This document shows positions 27,585 through 39,410 of a DNA stretch of 64,000 bases, piece after piece. The stretch spans positions 1 through 64,000 of the forward strand of contig JBEBFY010000005.1 in assembly GCA_040081715.1 (NCBI GenBank), in the 5' to 3' direction. Every line of letters begins with the position of its first letter. Within the stretch, counting starts at the first letter, position 1. The notes below the pieces were generated by a model that was not told where the DNA came from, ran no database searches, and saw only the letters and a program-made list of their open reading frames with translations. Source of the DNA: CANKJK01 sp040081715 (GTDB lineage: Bacteria; Acidobacteriota; Vicinamibacteria; Vicinamibacterales; UBA2999). The translations under genes and the position numbers were made by a program.

Positions 27585-28349
27585 ATGAAGACGATGCGGG
27601 CGTGCGTGGACCGGATTCTCGTGATCTTCCCTTTCGAGCAGCAGTTCTACGCGAATGCGAGCGTGGATCCGCGCTTTGTGGGCCACCCCATGGTGGAGAC
27701 GGCGCGTCCGACCAAATCACGTGAGCGGTTCCTGCAGAGCCTCGGCCTGAACCCCGCGTGGCCGACCTTTGCGCTGCTGCCGGGCAGCCGGCACAACGAG
27801 CTGCGCCGTCTGGTCCCCGTGCTCAGCAAGGCCGTGCCGCTCATCCTTGAGAATCTGGCCCGCGCGCAGTTCGTGGTGGCCGCCGCGCCCGGGCTCGACG
27901 ACCCGGCGTTTGCGGACCTCGAGTGCGGGAACAAGGGCCGGCCGGTGCTGGTGCACGGCCGGACCGACGACGTGATTGCCAGTAGCGATGTCGTGATCAC
28001 GGCCTCGGGCACGGCCACCGTGCAGACGGCGCTGCACGAAAAACTGATGGTGGTGGTCTACAAGCTCTCGGCCACGACCTACGCGCTGGCGAAGCCCTTC
28101 GCACTCGTGGATATGTACGCGATGCCGAATCCGATTGCCGGGCGACGCATCGTGCCCGAACTCATCCAGGGCGGCTGCACCCCGAAACGCGTGGCGGAGG
28201 AGGCGGTGCGCTATTTCACCCAGCCCGGGCTGCGGCAGAAGGTGAGCGCGGCCCTGGCCGGCGTGCGGGCCAAGCTGGGGGAGCCGGGTGCCAGCATGCG
28301 TGCCGCGGACGCTGTACTTGAGATTGCGCGGCGCCGTCCGCCGGCGTAA
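27585..28349 (+). pseudogene. lpxB: 5'-truncated second copy of lpxB
   Basis: An open frame of 254 codons matching LpxB from its residue 151 (MKTM-ACVDRILVIFPFEQQ) to the end. It lacks the first 150 residues, including the N-terminal GEPSGD nucleotide-sugar region, so it should not be active. The frame is intact and very similar to the full copy, including long identical DNA runs (for example around 28137-28200), which suggests recent gene conversion or a fairly young duplication. It starts exactly at the right inverted repeat; ATGAAG may be shared microhomology. Confidence 0.9.
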
Positions 28350-28414
28350 AGCTGTCAACAGCTTCACACGCCCGCTCGGGTGTCGCCCGGGCCGATCCCG
28401 GTATGATCGGATTG

Positions 28415-31111
<2,697 letters not shown>

Positions 31112-31117
31112 GGGAGT

Positions 31118-32056
31118 CTAGGACGCGGCTCGGAAGAGCCGGTAGCGCTCGTCTAGCCTGTTCGGGTCAGGGCGCAGGGCAGCCATGCGTGGCACTCGGA
31201 GCGTCTTGCCATCCCAGCCTTGCAAGCCGTGGATCAGCATGGGGCCGTCAACCTCGCGCAGCACATCCTCGCGGATCTCGATGATGTAGTCGGGGCGTAC
31301 GCCCATGATGTTTGCATCGAAGGCCGAGTGATGGAGCTTACAGAGTGCGATGCCGTTTGACACGACGGGGTCACCACTCTCGGATGCGTCTCCGATGATA
31401 TGTGCTGCGTCCAGTAGCTCGTCCCGTTTTAGGCGGCAGACGGCGCAGTGCCGCTGGTAGGCATCGAGGACGCGCTCCCGAAACTCGCGCTGGTGAAGAC
31501 GCTGCTGAACCTCGCGGGTCACGTAGCGCCGTCGAATGGAGGTCTCTTGCGTGGGCTCTTCGACGTTTCCGAGAGCGGCAAACCGCCGTTCATCCACGCT
31601 GACCGAAAAGGACAGTCGCTCCGGACGGTCGCCGACGATGAAGACTGGATACGCGGCGACGTAACGGCCCGGCACAATGCCCTGGAAGTACACCAGTGGC
31701 GTTCTCCGGCGCATTGCCTCTCTCAGCCCGGAGTTGTCGCGATGGTTGGGGTCTGCGCCGCGGTAGCGGTAATGGAGCATCCCGTCCTGTCCCAGCGCGT
31801 CGTCATACGGTCGATTCCGTCCCTCGACGACAGGCGCTGTCAGGATGCTCAGTGGGATGGTTGGCAGGATACGAGGCTTGAATATGCCCTGCTGAGGACT
31901 GACCAGTGGAACTCGTTGCCCTTCAAAAGCGAATCCCTCGATGAGGCGGTCCCTGGAGAGAATGCCCGTGCTGGACGCTCGTTGCAGTTCATCGAGGAAT
32001 GCAAATGCGGCGATACGGACTCGCAGGTCCAGCGCCTCGTGAGTGTCGGCGGTCAT
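31118..32056 (-). CDS. HNH endonuclease linked to a MNT-HEPN pair
   Basis: About 312 residues from ATG 32056. The C-terminal third has an HNH nuclease: CAVCRLKRDELLDAAHIIGDAS, then NGIALCKLHHSAFDAN, with two CxxC/CxxH-type zinc positions and the catalytic His in AAHI. The N-terminal about 200 residues resemble those of restriction-type HNH proteins that bind DNA (GRYVAAYPVFIVGD). Its ATG overlaps the stop of the HEPN gene (ATGA), so the three genes on this strand form an operon. It may be a restriction-like defence nuclease. Convergent with acnA. Confidence 0.82.
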   Translation of the reverse strand: MTADTHEALDLRVRIAAFAFLDELQRASSTGILSRDRLIEGFAFEGQRVPLVSPQQGIFKPRILPTIPLSILTAPVVEGRNRPYDDALGQDGMLHYRYRGADPNHRDNSGLREAMRRRTPLVYFQGIVPGRYVAAYPVFIVGDRPERLSFSVSVDERRFAALGNVEEPTQETSIRRRYVTREVQQRLHQREFRERVLDAYQRHCAVCRLKRDELLDAAHIIGDASESGDPVVSNGIALCKLHHSAFDANIMGVRPDYIIEIREDVLREVDGPMLIHGLQGWDGKTLRVPRMAALRPDPNRLDERYRLFRAAS

Positions 32057-32409
32057 GCAGGGCTCCTGCCGTCCCCTTCCTCTACCAGATGCCCCAGGTG
32101 CCTGGCCAGTTGCGGCAGGTCGCTCGAGACGACCTGCCACACCACGTCCTCATCGACGGCCAGATAGTCATGCACGATCTTGTGGCGCATCCCGACGATG
32201 TCGCGCCATGGAACCTCAGGGTGCGCTGCGGTGTACGCCGGACTGACTTGGCGGGCGGCTTCTCCGATGACCTGAATCAATCGTGTCAACGCGAGGCGGA
32301 GGTTCTCATCAGAATCGAAGTCGGACCGTGTCAGGCCCCGAACCTTCTGGACCGCCTTCAACGCCATGTCGAGCATGTGCCCGACGTACACAGCATCACG
32401 CGGCGACAT
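32053..32409 (-). CDS. hepT: HepT-like HEPN toxin (DUF86)
   Basis: A 118-residue all-helical protein with the HEPN RNase motif Rx4-6H: MRHKIVHDYLAVDED. HepT toxins cleave RNA or block translation and are silenced by AMPylation or binding from their MNT partner. It overlaps the MNT gene by 14 bases and the HNH gene by four, so synthesis is coupled. Length and motif fit the family well. Confidence 0.9.
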   Translation of the reverse strand: MSPRDAVYVGHMLDMALKAVQKVRGLTRSDFDSDENLRLALTRLIQVIGEAARQVSPAYTAAHPEVPWRDIVGMRHKIVHDYLAVDEDVVWQVVSSDLPQLARHLGHLVEEGDGRSPA

Positions 32410-32698
32410 AGAGTGGCCGAGCCGATGCTATGACCTGATCTCGAATCCTCTCGTTGAGAAACTTCGGTGTGACCAGATCTACCGTCCGTCCTCCCATCAG
32501 CGCCGAGAGCTCGGACTGGATTCGCACCAGCGCGAGGCCTGGGATGTGTCCTGGCTGAAACTCGACCAGGACGTCGACGTCACTGTCGGGTCGAAAGTCA
32601 TCCCGCAGGACGGAGCCGAAGAGCGCAAGGCTAGTGATGTGGTGTTTCTGGCAGAAGGCAGCCACGGCGTCGCGGTCGGGTGACACGTGCGGGCTCAT
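32396..32698 (-). CDS. mntA: MntA-like nucleotidyltransferase antitoxin
   Basis: About 100 residues from ATG 32698. The minimal nucleotidyltransferase motif is complete: GSVLRDDFRPDSDVDVLVEF gives GSx10DxD. MntA antitoxins AMPylate the HEPN toxin on its Tyr (here in the HDY motif). It is the first gene of the MNT-HEPN-HNH operon. Bases 32699-32787 upstream hold its presumed promoter; I see no clear operator. Confidence 0.9.
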   Translation of the reverse strand: MSPHVSPDRDAVAAFCQKHHITSLALFGSVLRDDFRPDSDVDVLVEFQPGHIPGLALVRIQSELSALMGGRTVDLVTPKFLNERIRDQVIASARPLYVAA

Positions 32699-32787
32699 GC
32701 GGCGATCATAACCCTCTGAGGCACTCCGCAGTGAGTCGCGCAGCGTGCGAGAAGCCCACCGGCTGGTCGATCCCTGCGCGCCAGCGC

Positions 32788-33117
32788 TCAGCGCTTCCTG
32801 AACCGCGCCACCGCCACCGCCGCCGCCAGCAGGCCCAGCACCAGCGGAGGGATGAAGTCCTCCCCGCGCCCGGCGTGCACGTTCACGGCGCCCGCCATGA
32901 GCACCGCAAGGCACGCGGCGGCGATCGGAGTGAGGATGGGCAGGATGCCAGTCGCAGGAGGAATGATCAGGCCGACCGCGCCGGCGACCTCGGCGGCGCC
33001 GATCAGCTTGATCTGCGCATCCGAGTAGTCCTGCGCGTAGGTGGCGCCCATGCCCACGATGTCGGCCCGCGCCTGCGTGAGTTTCATCGTGCCGACCGCG
33101 AGGAAGGCGACGGCCAC
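32788..33117 (-). CDS. DoxX-like small membrane protein
   Basis: At least 109 residues with four hydrophobic segments, KLIGAAEVAGAVGLI and LPILTPIAAACLAVLM among them, as in the DoxX/DUF4870-like family of four-helix quinone- or stress-linked membrane proteins. The GTG at 33117 truncates the first helix. The same frame continues upstream as LTKLIWALQILVAVAFL with only CTG 33150 or ATT 33153 as possible starts, so the true start is probably one of those. Confidence 0.75.
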   Translation of the reverse strand: MAVAFLAVGTMKLTQARADIVGMGATYAQDYSDAQIKLIGAAEVAGAVGLIIPPATGILPILTPIAAACLAVLMAGAVNVHAGRGEDFIPPLVLGLLAAAVAVARFRKR

Positions 33118-33232
33118 CAGGATCTGCAGTGCCCAGATGAGCTTTGTCAGAATGGCGGGAATCCTAGCCTGAGCGATGTCGAAGCCGAAAGCTCAGCCGC
33201 TGAAGGCGCTTCAGGGCCGGCGTGAGATGGGA

Positions 33233-33517
33233 TCAACCGCGCTCTCGGTTCAGCTTCCGGAGGATCGCGGCTCTGGCCTGCTGGCGGTCGTGGACGTCGT
33301 AGTCGCGTGGGGGAGTGTCCGGTGGCTCCGGATACATCTCGTAGATGCGCTGCATGACCACCTCCAGGTCCTCGTCCCCACGAGGCTGGAGGGCGTTGTA
33401 CCGTTGGTCGATCGCTTCGCCCACGAACTCCGAGAGGCTGATGCCCCGCTCCTCAAGCTCCTTCACTTTGCGGACGCGGTCGTCATCCAGGCGCACTTTC
33501 AGGAGATGGGGAGGCAC
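33233..33517 (-). CDS. Ribbon-helix-helix-like protein
   Basis: About 94 residues from GTG 33517. PPHLLKVRLDDDRVRKVKELEERGISLSEFVGEAI has the strand-helix-helix layout of CopG/Arc-type DNA-binding proteins, followed by a charged tail (DRQQARAAILRKLNRERG) that could bind a partner. No toxin gene lies beside it in the same direction. It is transcribed away from another small RHH protein across about 90 bases. Confidence 0.6.
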   Translation of the reverse strand: MPPHLLKVRLDDDRVRKVKELEERGISLSEFVGEAIDQRYNALQPRGDEDLEVVMQRIYEMYPEPPDTPPRDYDVHDRQQARAAILRKLNRERG

Positions 33518-33608
33518 GGCGCAAATATGGAGCGTCTCCACGCTTGGGTCAAGGGTTCTGATAGCCCACAATGGTTCAGGATTCCGCGACTACACCTGAG
33601 GGCTTACT

Positions 33609-33869
33609 GTGCCACTCCCGTCACGTTCCGCCGTTCTGACCATTCGCGTCCCCGCGTCCCTGGAGCGGCGGATTGCCCGTGTCGCACGGCAAAGGAAGGC
33701 GACGAAAGCCAGGGTAGTGCGCGAGGTGATTGCTCGGGAGTTCGGTGGGCCACGTCGCGTTTCCGCCGAAGAGCTACGGCGGCAGTCGCTGCTGGTCAGT
33801 GGAATGCCGGAAAAGCAGGAGGCGCTCGACTTCGTGACCGCTGTGTTTGATGATCGCGGATGGCGGTGA
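33609..33869 (+). CDS. CopG-type ribbon-helix-helix protein
   Basis: An 86-residue protein, GTG start at 33609. VLTIRVPASLERRIARVARQ followed by KATKARVVREVIAREF is the RHH DNA-binding fold; the rest is a short tail. Such proteins are usually antitoxins or small repressors. Its end overlaps the start of queG by ten bases, and no toxin is seen nearby, so the partner may be missing or it may regulate on its own. Confidence 0.72.
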   Translation: MPLPSRSAVLTIRVPASLERRIARVARQRKATKARVVREVIAREFGGPRRVSAEELRRQSLLVSGMPEKQEALDFVTAVFDDRGWR

Positions 33870-34912
33870 AGCCCGGCGCGGCTGCCGTCACGGTCACTGC
33901 TCTCAAGGCCCACGCGGCCGCGCTTGGCTTTGACCTCTGCGGCATCGCACCCGCCGAGCGCTTTCCGGAACTGTCCTTCCTTACCGAGTGGCTGGACCGC
34001 GGCTATGCCGGGAACATGGCGTGGATTGGGCGGACGGCGGAGAAGCGCGCGGACATTCAGCAGGTGCTGCCTGGCGCCCGTAGCGTCATCGTGCTCGGCA
34101 CCGTCTACAACACGGACCGGCCGTACTCGACGGAGGTCGCGAACCCACGCGCGGCGCTGATTTCCCGCTACGCCTGGGGTGATGACTACCACGATGTGCT
34201 GGCCGAGCGGATGGAGCGGTTGCTCGTGTGGATGCGCGAGCAGTCTGCGGAGCCGTTCGAGGCGCGGGCCTACGTGGACACCGGGCCGGTGCAGGAGCGG
34301 GTGTTTGCGCAGTACGCAGGGCTGGGCTGGATCGGCAAGAACGCCTGCCTCATTCATGAACAGCTCGGGTCGTGGCTGTTCCTCTCGGAGATCATCACGA
34401 CGCTGGCGCTGGAGCCCGACGCGCCTGGGCTGGACCGCTGCGGCACCTGCACGCTCTGCATCGAGGCCTGCCCGACGAAAGCCATCGTGGAGCCGCACGT
34501 GATCGACTCCACCAGGTGCATCTCCTATCTGACGATCGAGGAGCGCGGTGCGATTCCCGAGGCGCTTCGTGATGGCGTCGGCAACCACGTCTACGGGTGC
34601 GACGTCTGTCAGGACGTGTGCCCGTTCAACCATGCACCGGCTATCAGCACCGACCCGGCCTGGCAGCCAAGACCGGGGCTGGACGGGGTGACGTCCCTCG
34701 ACTTGTGGCGCACCTCCGACGCCGCTCTTCGCAGTTTCACGAAGGGGAGCGCCATGACGCGCGCCAAGCTGCCGATGCTGCGTCGCAATCTGGCGCTGGC
34801 CCTGCAGGCGAGTGGGGACGCGGGCGATGTGGTGGCGCTTGGCGAGCAGAGTCCGGATCGCCCATCTCCGTCCGACGCGATGGTGCGGCAACACATTAGA
34901 ATCGAGCCATGA
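33860..34912 (+). CDS. queG: Epoxyqueuosine reductase
   Basis: A 350-residue cobalamin-dependent iron-sulfur enzyme that makes queuosine from epoxyqueuosine in tRNA. Two 4Fe-4S motifs: CGTCTLCIEACPTKAI and CDVCQDVCPFN. The N-terminal cobalamin-binding part (GFDLCGIAPAERFPEL, MAWIGRTAEKRAD) is intact. Its stop region overlaps the YqgE gene by ATGA. Confidence 0.95.
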   Translation: MAVKPGAAAVTVTALKAHAAALGFDLCGIAPAERFPELSFLTEWLDRGYAGNMAWIGRTAEKRADIQQVLPGARSVIVLGTVYNTDRPYSTEVANPRAALISRYAWGDDYHDVLAERMERLLVWMREQSAEPFEARAYVDTGPVQERVFAQYAGLGWIGKNACLIHEQLGSWLFLSEIITTLALEPDAPGLDRCGTCTLCIEACPTKAIVEPHVIDSTRCISYLTIEERGAIPEALRDGVGNHVYGCDVCQDVCPFNHAPAISTDPAWQPRPGLDGVTSLDLWRTSDAALRSFTKGSAMTRAKLPMLRRNLALALQASGDAGDVVALGEQSPDRPSPSDAMVRQHIRIEP

Positions 34913-35457
34913 ATTCGGCGGCGCCCCTGCTTCTCGTCTCCATGCCCCAGATGAACGACCCGAACTTCGCGAAGACGGTCATTCTGCTGTGCGACTACAC
35001 CGCTGACGGGGCGTTCGGTCTGGTGGTGAACCGGCAGATGACGGATCCCGCCTGGACGCTGGTGAAGCCGGAAACACCCGTGCACGTGGACCCCTCGGTG
35101 CACCTCTGGATCGGCGGGCCAGTGGACCAGCAGCGCACGTGGGTGCTGATGTCCGAGGCGCAGGGGCCGGAAGAGGACCAGCGCGAGATCTGCCCGGGCG
35201 TGCTGCTCTCGGCCTCGCGGGCACTGACGCTCCAGTTGCTGCAGTCGCCGCCGACGAACAAGGTGCGCGTCATTGCCGGCTACGCAGGCTGGGGTGCCGG
35301 GCAGCTTGAGCACGAGCTGGCCGAGTCTGGCTGGCTGACGCTGCCGGTGGATCCGCAGCTCATCTTCGGCGTGCCGTCGGAACAGATGTGGGAAACGGCG
35401 CTCAGCCGCATCGGCGCCGAGCCAGCATCGTTCCAGCAAAGCTCGGGCGTGCATTAG
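34909..35457 (+). CDS. YqgE/AlgH family protein
   Basis: A 182-residue protein with the typical start LLLVSMPQMNDPNFAKTVIL, then ADGAFGLVVNR and GYAGWGAGQLEHELAESGWL. These motifs identify the UPF0301 family, whose role is unknown; AlgH has been tied to alginate regulation in pseudomonads. It is coupled to queG by an ATGA overlap. Confidence 0.92.
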   Translation: MNSAAPLLLVSMPQMNDPNFAKTVILLCDYTADGAFGLVVNRQMTDPAWTLVKPETPVHVDPSVHLWIGGPVDQQRTWVLMSEAQGPEEDQREICPGVLLSASRALTLQLLQSPPTNKVRVIAGYAGWGAGQLEHELAESGWLTLPVDPQLIFGVPSEQMWETALSRIGAEPASFQQSSGVH

Positions 35458-35493
35458 CCAACAACCAAGCGCGTCTGCGCTCCTGGGGTCGCC

Positions 35494-37191
35494 ATGCGTT
35501 CGACCATCTTCCTCACGGTGCTCGCCATGTTTACGATGTCCTGCTCGGCCCCGTCGTCAGGCCCTTCATTCTCTGCCGGCTCCACGCCTGCGCCGACGAC
35601 CGAAACGTCCCGGCTTGAGCAGATGGCGGCGCGCTTTGCGCCTGTCGACCTGGGCGCAGACGTGAAGGCGCTGCCCGAAAGCGAGCGCAAGGCCCTCGGC
35701 AAGATCGTCGCGGCGGCGCGCATCATGGACGCCCTCTTCCTGCGTCAGGCCTGGGCGGGCAACGAGTCCATGCTGCTCACGCTGCTGCAGGACCAGTCGC
35801 CGGAAGGCAAGGCGCGCCTGCACTACTTCCTGATCAACAAGGGGCCATGGTCGCGGCTCGACCACTTCGAGGGGTTCGTGCCCGGCGCGCCGACGCGGCC
35901 CGACGAGGCCAACTTCTATCCGGCGGGCACCACCAAGGCCGAAGTGGAAGCCTGGATCAAGGCGCTCCCACCCGCGCAGGAGGAAGCGGCCACAAGCTAC
36001 TTCACGACGATCCGGCGCGGCCCGGACGGCAAGTTCGTCGCCGTGCCGTACAGCCAGGAGTATCAGGGCGAACTCGCGCAGGCCGCGGCGTTCCTCCGCG
36101 AGGCCGCTGCGCTCACGACGCAGCCCACGCTCAAGGTGTTTCTCGAGAAGCGCGCGGCGGCCTTCATCAGCAACGACTACTACGAGAGCGACGTGGCGTG
36201 GATGGAGCTGGACGCCTCCATCGAGCCCACGATTGGCCCCTACGAAACCTACGAGGATGAGTGGTTCGGCTATAAGGCGGCGTTTGAATCCTTCATCGGC
36301 CTGCGCGACGACAAGGAGTCAGAGAAACTCGCGCACCTGGGCGCGGAGCTGCAGGAGCTTGAAGACCGCCTGCCCATCGACCCGGCGTTCCGCAACCCGA
36401 AGCTCGGGGCGCTGGCGCCGATCCGTGTCCTGAACACGGTGTTCTCGTCGGGCGATGCCAACCGCGGCATCCAGACGGCGGCCTTCAACCTGCCCAACGA
36501 TGAACGCGTGGTCCGGGAGAAGGGCTCCAAGCGGGTCATGCTGAAGAACAATCAGGAGGCCAAGTTCTCCAGGGTGCTGGTGCCCATCTCGAAGGTGGCG
36601 CTGCCCGTGCCGGATCAGGACCACGTGGCCTTCGAGGCGTTCTTTACGCACATCCTGATGCACGAGCTGATGCATGGCCTCGGTCCGCACGACATCACGG
36701 TCAACGGCAAGCCCTCGACGGTGCGGCTGGCGTTCAAGGACACCTACAGTGCGGTGGAGGAAGCCAAGGCGGACATCTCCGGCCTCTGGGCTTTGCAGTA
36801 CCTGATCGACAAGGGCACGCTCGCCAAGTCCCTCGAGACGCAGATGTACACCACGTTTCTGGCATCGTGCTTCCGCTCGATCCGCTTCGGCGTGAACGAG
36901 GCGCACGGGCGCGGCATCGCCATCCAGCTCAACTACTTCCTCGACCACGGTGGAGTGAAGGTGGCGGCCGACGGCACGTTCTCCGTCGATGCCTCCCGCA
37001 TCAAGCAGAACGTGACGGACCTCACACGCGACATCATGACGATGCAGGCCAGGGGCGACTACGCGGCGGCGCAGAAACTCATTGCTACGCTCGGCGTCGT
37101 GCGGCCCGAGGTGCAGCGCGTGCTGGACCGGCTGATGGACGTGCCGGTGGATATCGAGCCGCGCTTCGTGAGCCTCGCGGCCCTGCGATGA
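35494..37191 (+). CDS. M49-like zinc peptidase, lipoprotein
   Basis: A 565-residue protein with a lipoprotein signal (FLTVLAMFTMSCSAPSS; Cys about residue 17). The zinc motif is HELMHGLGPH at residues 390-399, and the third ligand is probably in VEEAKADISGLWAL, about 30 residues on. This is the layout of the dipeptidyl-peptidase III-like (M49) group that includes bacterial Nudix-linked homologues. The enzyme would act at the periplasmic face of a membrane. It follows a yqgE-type gene after 36 bases. Confidence 0.82.
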   Translation: MRSTIFLTVLAMFTMSCSAPSSGPSFSAGSTPAPTTETSRLEQMAARFAPVDLGADVKALPESERKALGKIVAAARIMDALFLRQAWAGNESMLLTLLQDQSPEGKARLHYFLINKGPWSRLDHFEGFVPGAPTRPDEANFYPAGTTKAEVEAWIKALPPAQEEAATSYFTTIRRGPDGKFVAVPYSQEYQGELAQAAAFLREAAALTTQPTLKVFLEKRAAAFISNDYYESDVAWMELDASIEPTIGPYETYEDEWFGYKAAFESFIGLRDDKESEKLAHLGAELQELEDRLPIDPAFRNPKLGALAPIRVLNTVFSSGDANRGIQTAAFNLPNDERVVREKGSKRVMLKNNQEAKFSRVLVPISKVALPVPDQDHVAFEAFFTHILMHELMHGLGPHDITVNGKPSTVRLAFKDTYSAVEEAKADISGLWALQYLIDKGTLAKSLETQMYTTFLASCFRSIRFGVNEAHGRGIAIQLNYFLDHGGVKVAADGTFSVDASRIKQNVTDLTRDIMTMQARGDYAAAQKLIATLGVVRPEVQRVLDRLMDVPVDIEPRFVSLAALR

Positions 37192-37224
37192 ACGAGGGTC
37201 CGCTGCCGTGAACGCCGCCCTGCC

Positions 37225-38025
37225 ATGAACACTGTCGCGCTGCGCCTCGGTGCCTTCGCGGGCGTGCTTGTGGTGATGGCCCTGGCCGAGCTGGCCGCAC
37301 CGCGACGCGCTCTCGTCCATTCTCGAGTGGCGCGATGGCCGGCGAATCTGGCCCTCGTGGCGATCTCGGCCGTGGTGATTCGTCTGGTGGCGCCCATTGG
37401 CCTCACGGGGATCGCGGTGGCCGTGGCGGGCTTCGGCTGGGGTCTGCTGCCCGCACTGGGGCTGCCCGCGGCTCCGGCGGCCGTCATCGCCTTCTGTGCT
37501 CTGGACCTGCTCATCTATCTGCAGCACCGCGTGTTCCACGCCGTGCCCCTCTTCTGGCGTCTCCATCAGGTGCACCACTGCGACGGGGACATGGATGCCA
37601 CCACGGGCGTCCGGTTTCACCCGCTGGAGATGCTTGCGTCCTTCGGTGTCAAGGCCCTGGCCGTGGCGGCACTCGGTGCGCCGGTGGGTGAGGTGCTGGC
37701 CTTCGAGGTGTGGCTCAACGCGGTGTCGCTCTTCAACCATGCGAACTGGCGGATGCCGTCATTTTGTGACGCCGCGCTCCGGTGGCTGGTCGTGACGCCG
37801 GACATGCACCGTGTGCACCACTCGGTGCACCGTGCGGAGCAGGACTCCAACTTCGGGTTCAACCTGTCGTGGTGGGATCGCCTGTTCCGCACCTACCGGC
37901 CGGCTCCTGTCGATGGTCACCTCGGTATGCGCATCGGTCTCGCCCACGGCCCGGAGTCCGCTTCGCTGGCGGGCCTCCTCCAACTGCCGTTCGACTCAGC
38001 GCAGCCGCCCACATCGAGCCGGTAG
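37225..38025 (+). CDS. Sterol desaturase / fatty acid hydroxylase family membrane protein
   Basis: A 266-residue protein with several membrane helices and the eight-His di-iron motifs: HRVFH, HQVHH, HANWR and MHRVHHSVH. The family uses O2 to hydroxylate or desaturate lipids. Substrates in bacteria vary (sterols, ornithine lipids, fatty acids), and this sequence does not say which. It ends 36 bases before the next gene. Confidence 0.9.
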   Translation: MNTVALRLGAFAGVLVVMALAELAAPRRALVHSRVARWPANLALVAISAVVIRLVAPIGLTGIAVAVAGFGWGLLPALGLPAAPAAVIAFCALDLLIYLQHRVFHAVPLFWRLHQVHHCDGDMDATTGVRFHPLEMLASFGVKALAVAALGAPVGEVLAFEVWLNAVSLFNHANWRMPSFCDAALRWLVVTPDMHRVHHSVHRAEQDSNFGFNLSWWDRLFRTYRPAPVDGHLGMRIGLAHGPESASLAGLLQLPFDSAQPPTSSR

Positions 38026-38060
38026 TCGGGATGGCGCCTCCGGTGCGGGACAATGAAAAC

Positions 38061-39410
38061 ATGCCTGACGCTCGCGGGCTGTGCCATCGCGTCGCGATCC
38101 TCTGGTTGTTGCTTGCGATGGCGTCGCCGCTGGCCGCTCAGGCGCCAGATCCGCATGCGGGCCACGGCTTACCGGGTGCACCGGATGCCAGCACCCCGGT
38201 GCAGCACCAGCACGACCATGCACACGCGATGCTGGGGCCAGGGGATCTCCCGATGAGCCGGATGGCCTCGGGGACGTCGTGGATTCCAGACGATTCGCTG
38301 ATGCGCGCCGAGTCACCGAAAGCAGGTGAGTGGACGGTGATGCTGATGGGGCAGGCCTTCGGCCAGGTTCTGCACGAGAACGGCTACTTCGGCGGCACGC
38401 AAGGCGGAAGTATCAACTGGCTCATGGGCATGGGCCAGCGCCGCGTGGGGAAGGGTTGGCTGCAGCTCAGCGCGATGGGCAGCGTCGAGCCGTGGACGAT
38501 TCCCGGTTGCGGCTATCCCAACATGTTGGCGACTGGCGAACTCTGCGATGGCGAGCCCATCCACGAGAAGCAGCATCCGCACGACCTGGTGATGGAACTG
38601 GCTGCGTCCTACACGTGGCCCGTCAGCCCCGCTCTGAGCCTGCAGGTGTATGGCGGTCCGGCGGGTGAACCCGCGCTTGGCCCCGCGGCCTTCCCGCATC
38701 GGGGATCCTCGATGCCGAACTTGATGGCGCCCATTGCCCATCACTGGCTGGATGCGACGCACATCACGTACGGCGTGGCCACGGCGGGCGTCTTCACGCG
38801 GCAGTGGAAGGTGGAGGGGTCGGTGTTCAACGGCCGCGAGCCGGACGAGAATCGCCGGGACCTCGACCTCGCGCGGTTGGATTCATTCTCGGGCCGCGTC
38901 TGGTGGATGCCGTCGTCCCGGTGGGCCATCCAGGTCTCGGCCGGGCGCCTGCGGGAAGCAGAACCTCCGCACGAGGATCTCGGGACGGCTGACAAGGATC
39001 TCGTGACGGCGTCGGTCTCCTACAGCCGGCGGCTGGCGGCCACCGACGGTGTCTGGGCCAGCACAGTGGCGTGGGGGCGGGCCGAGGAGACGGGCTCGGT
39101 GCCCACGCAGTTCCTGCTGATGGAAACCTCGCTGGCGCGGAGCGCCTGTGACACCTGGTTCGGCAGGGCCGAGATCGGCACCAAGTCGCCGCACGACATC
39201 AGCGTTCACGGGCTGGCCGATTCGCAAGGTATGGGCAAGCTTCAGGGCGGGTACGTGCGGCACCTGCGCGCCAGGCGCGGCTGGCAGCCCGGGGCGGGCT
39301 TCACCGTCTCGGCGGCGATCGCCAATGCGCTGCTGGGGCCGCGCTACGGCAGCCGCGTGACGTGGGGGAGTGGCGTGTTCATCACGCTGCGACCGGAGGT
39401 AATGCGCTGA
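38061..39410 (+). CDS. Exported His-rich protein, probable outer-membrane barrel
   Basis: About 449 residues from ATG 38061, with a signal peptide ending near LAAQA. The mature N-terminus is His/Asp-rich (PDPHAGHGLPG, QHQHDHAHAM), which suggests metal binding. The rest is strand-rich (WTVMLMGQAFGQVL, WKVEGSVFNGREP) and ends in a barrel-like hydrophobic strand. Coupling by ATGA to a cytochrome c and then a small periplasmic DUF5666-like protein suggests a copper-related cluster; this is inference. Confidence 0.72.
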   Translation: MPDARGLCHRVAILWLLLAMASPLAAQAPDPHAGHGLPGAPDASTPVQHQHDHAHAMLGPGDLPMSRMASGTSWIPDDSLMRAESPKAGEWTVMLMGQAFGQVLHENGYFGGTQGGSINWLMGMGQRRVGKGWLQLSAMGSVEPWTIPGCGYPNMLATGELCDGEPIHEKQHPHDLVMELAASYTWPVSPALSLQVYGGPAGEPALGPAAFPHRGSSMPNLMAPIAHHWLDATHITYGVATAGVFTRQWKVEGSVFNGREPDENRRDLDLARLDSFSGRVWWMPSSRWAIQVSAGRLREAEPPHEDLGTADKDLVTASVSYSRRLAATDGVWASTVAWGRAEETGSVPTQFLLMETSLARSACDTWFGRAEIGTKSPHDISVHGLADSQGMGKLQGGYVRHLRARRGWQPGAGFTVSAAIANALLGPRYGSRVTWGSGVFITLRPEVMR

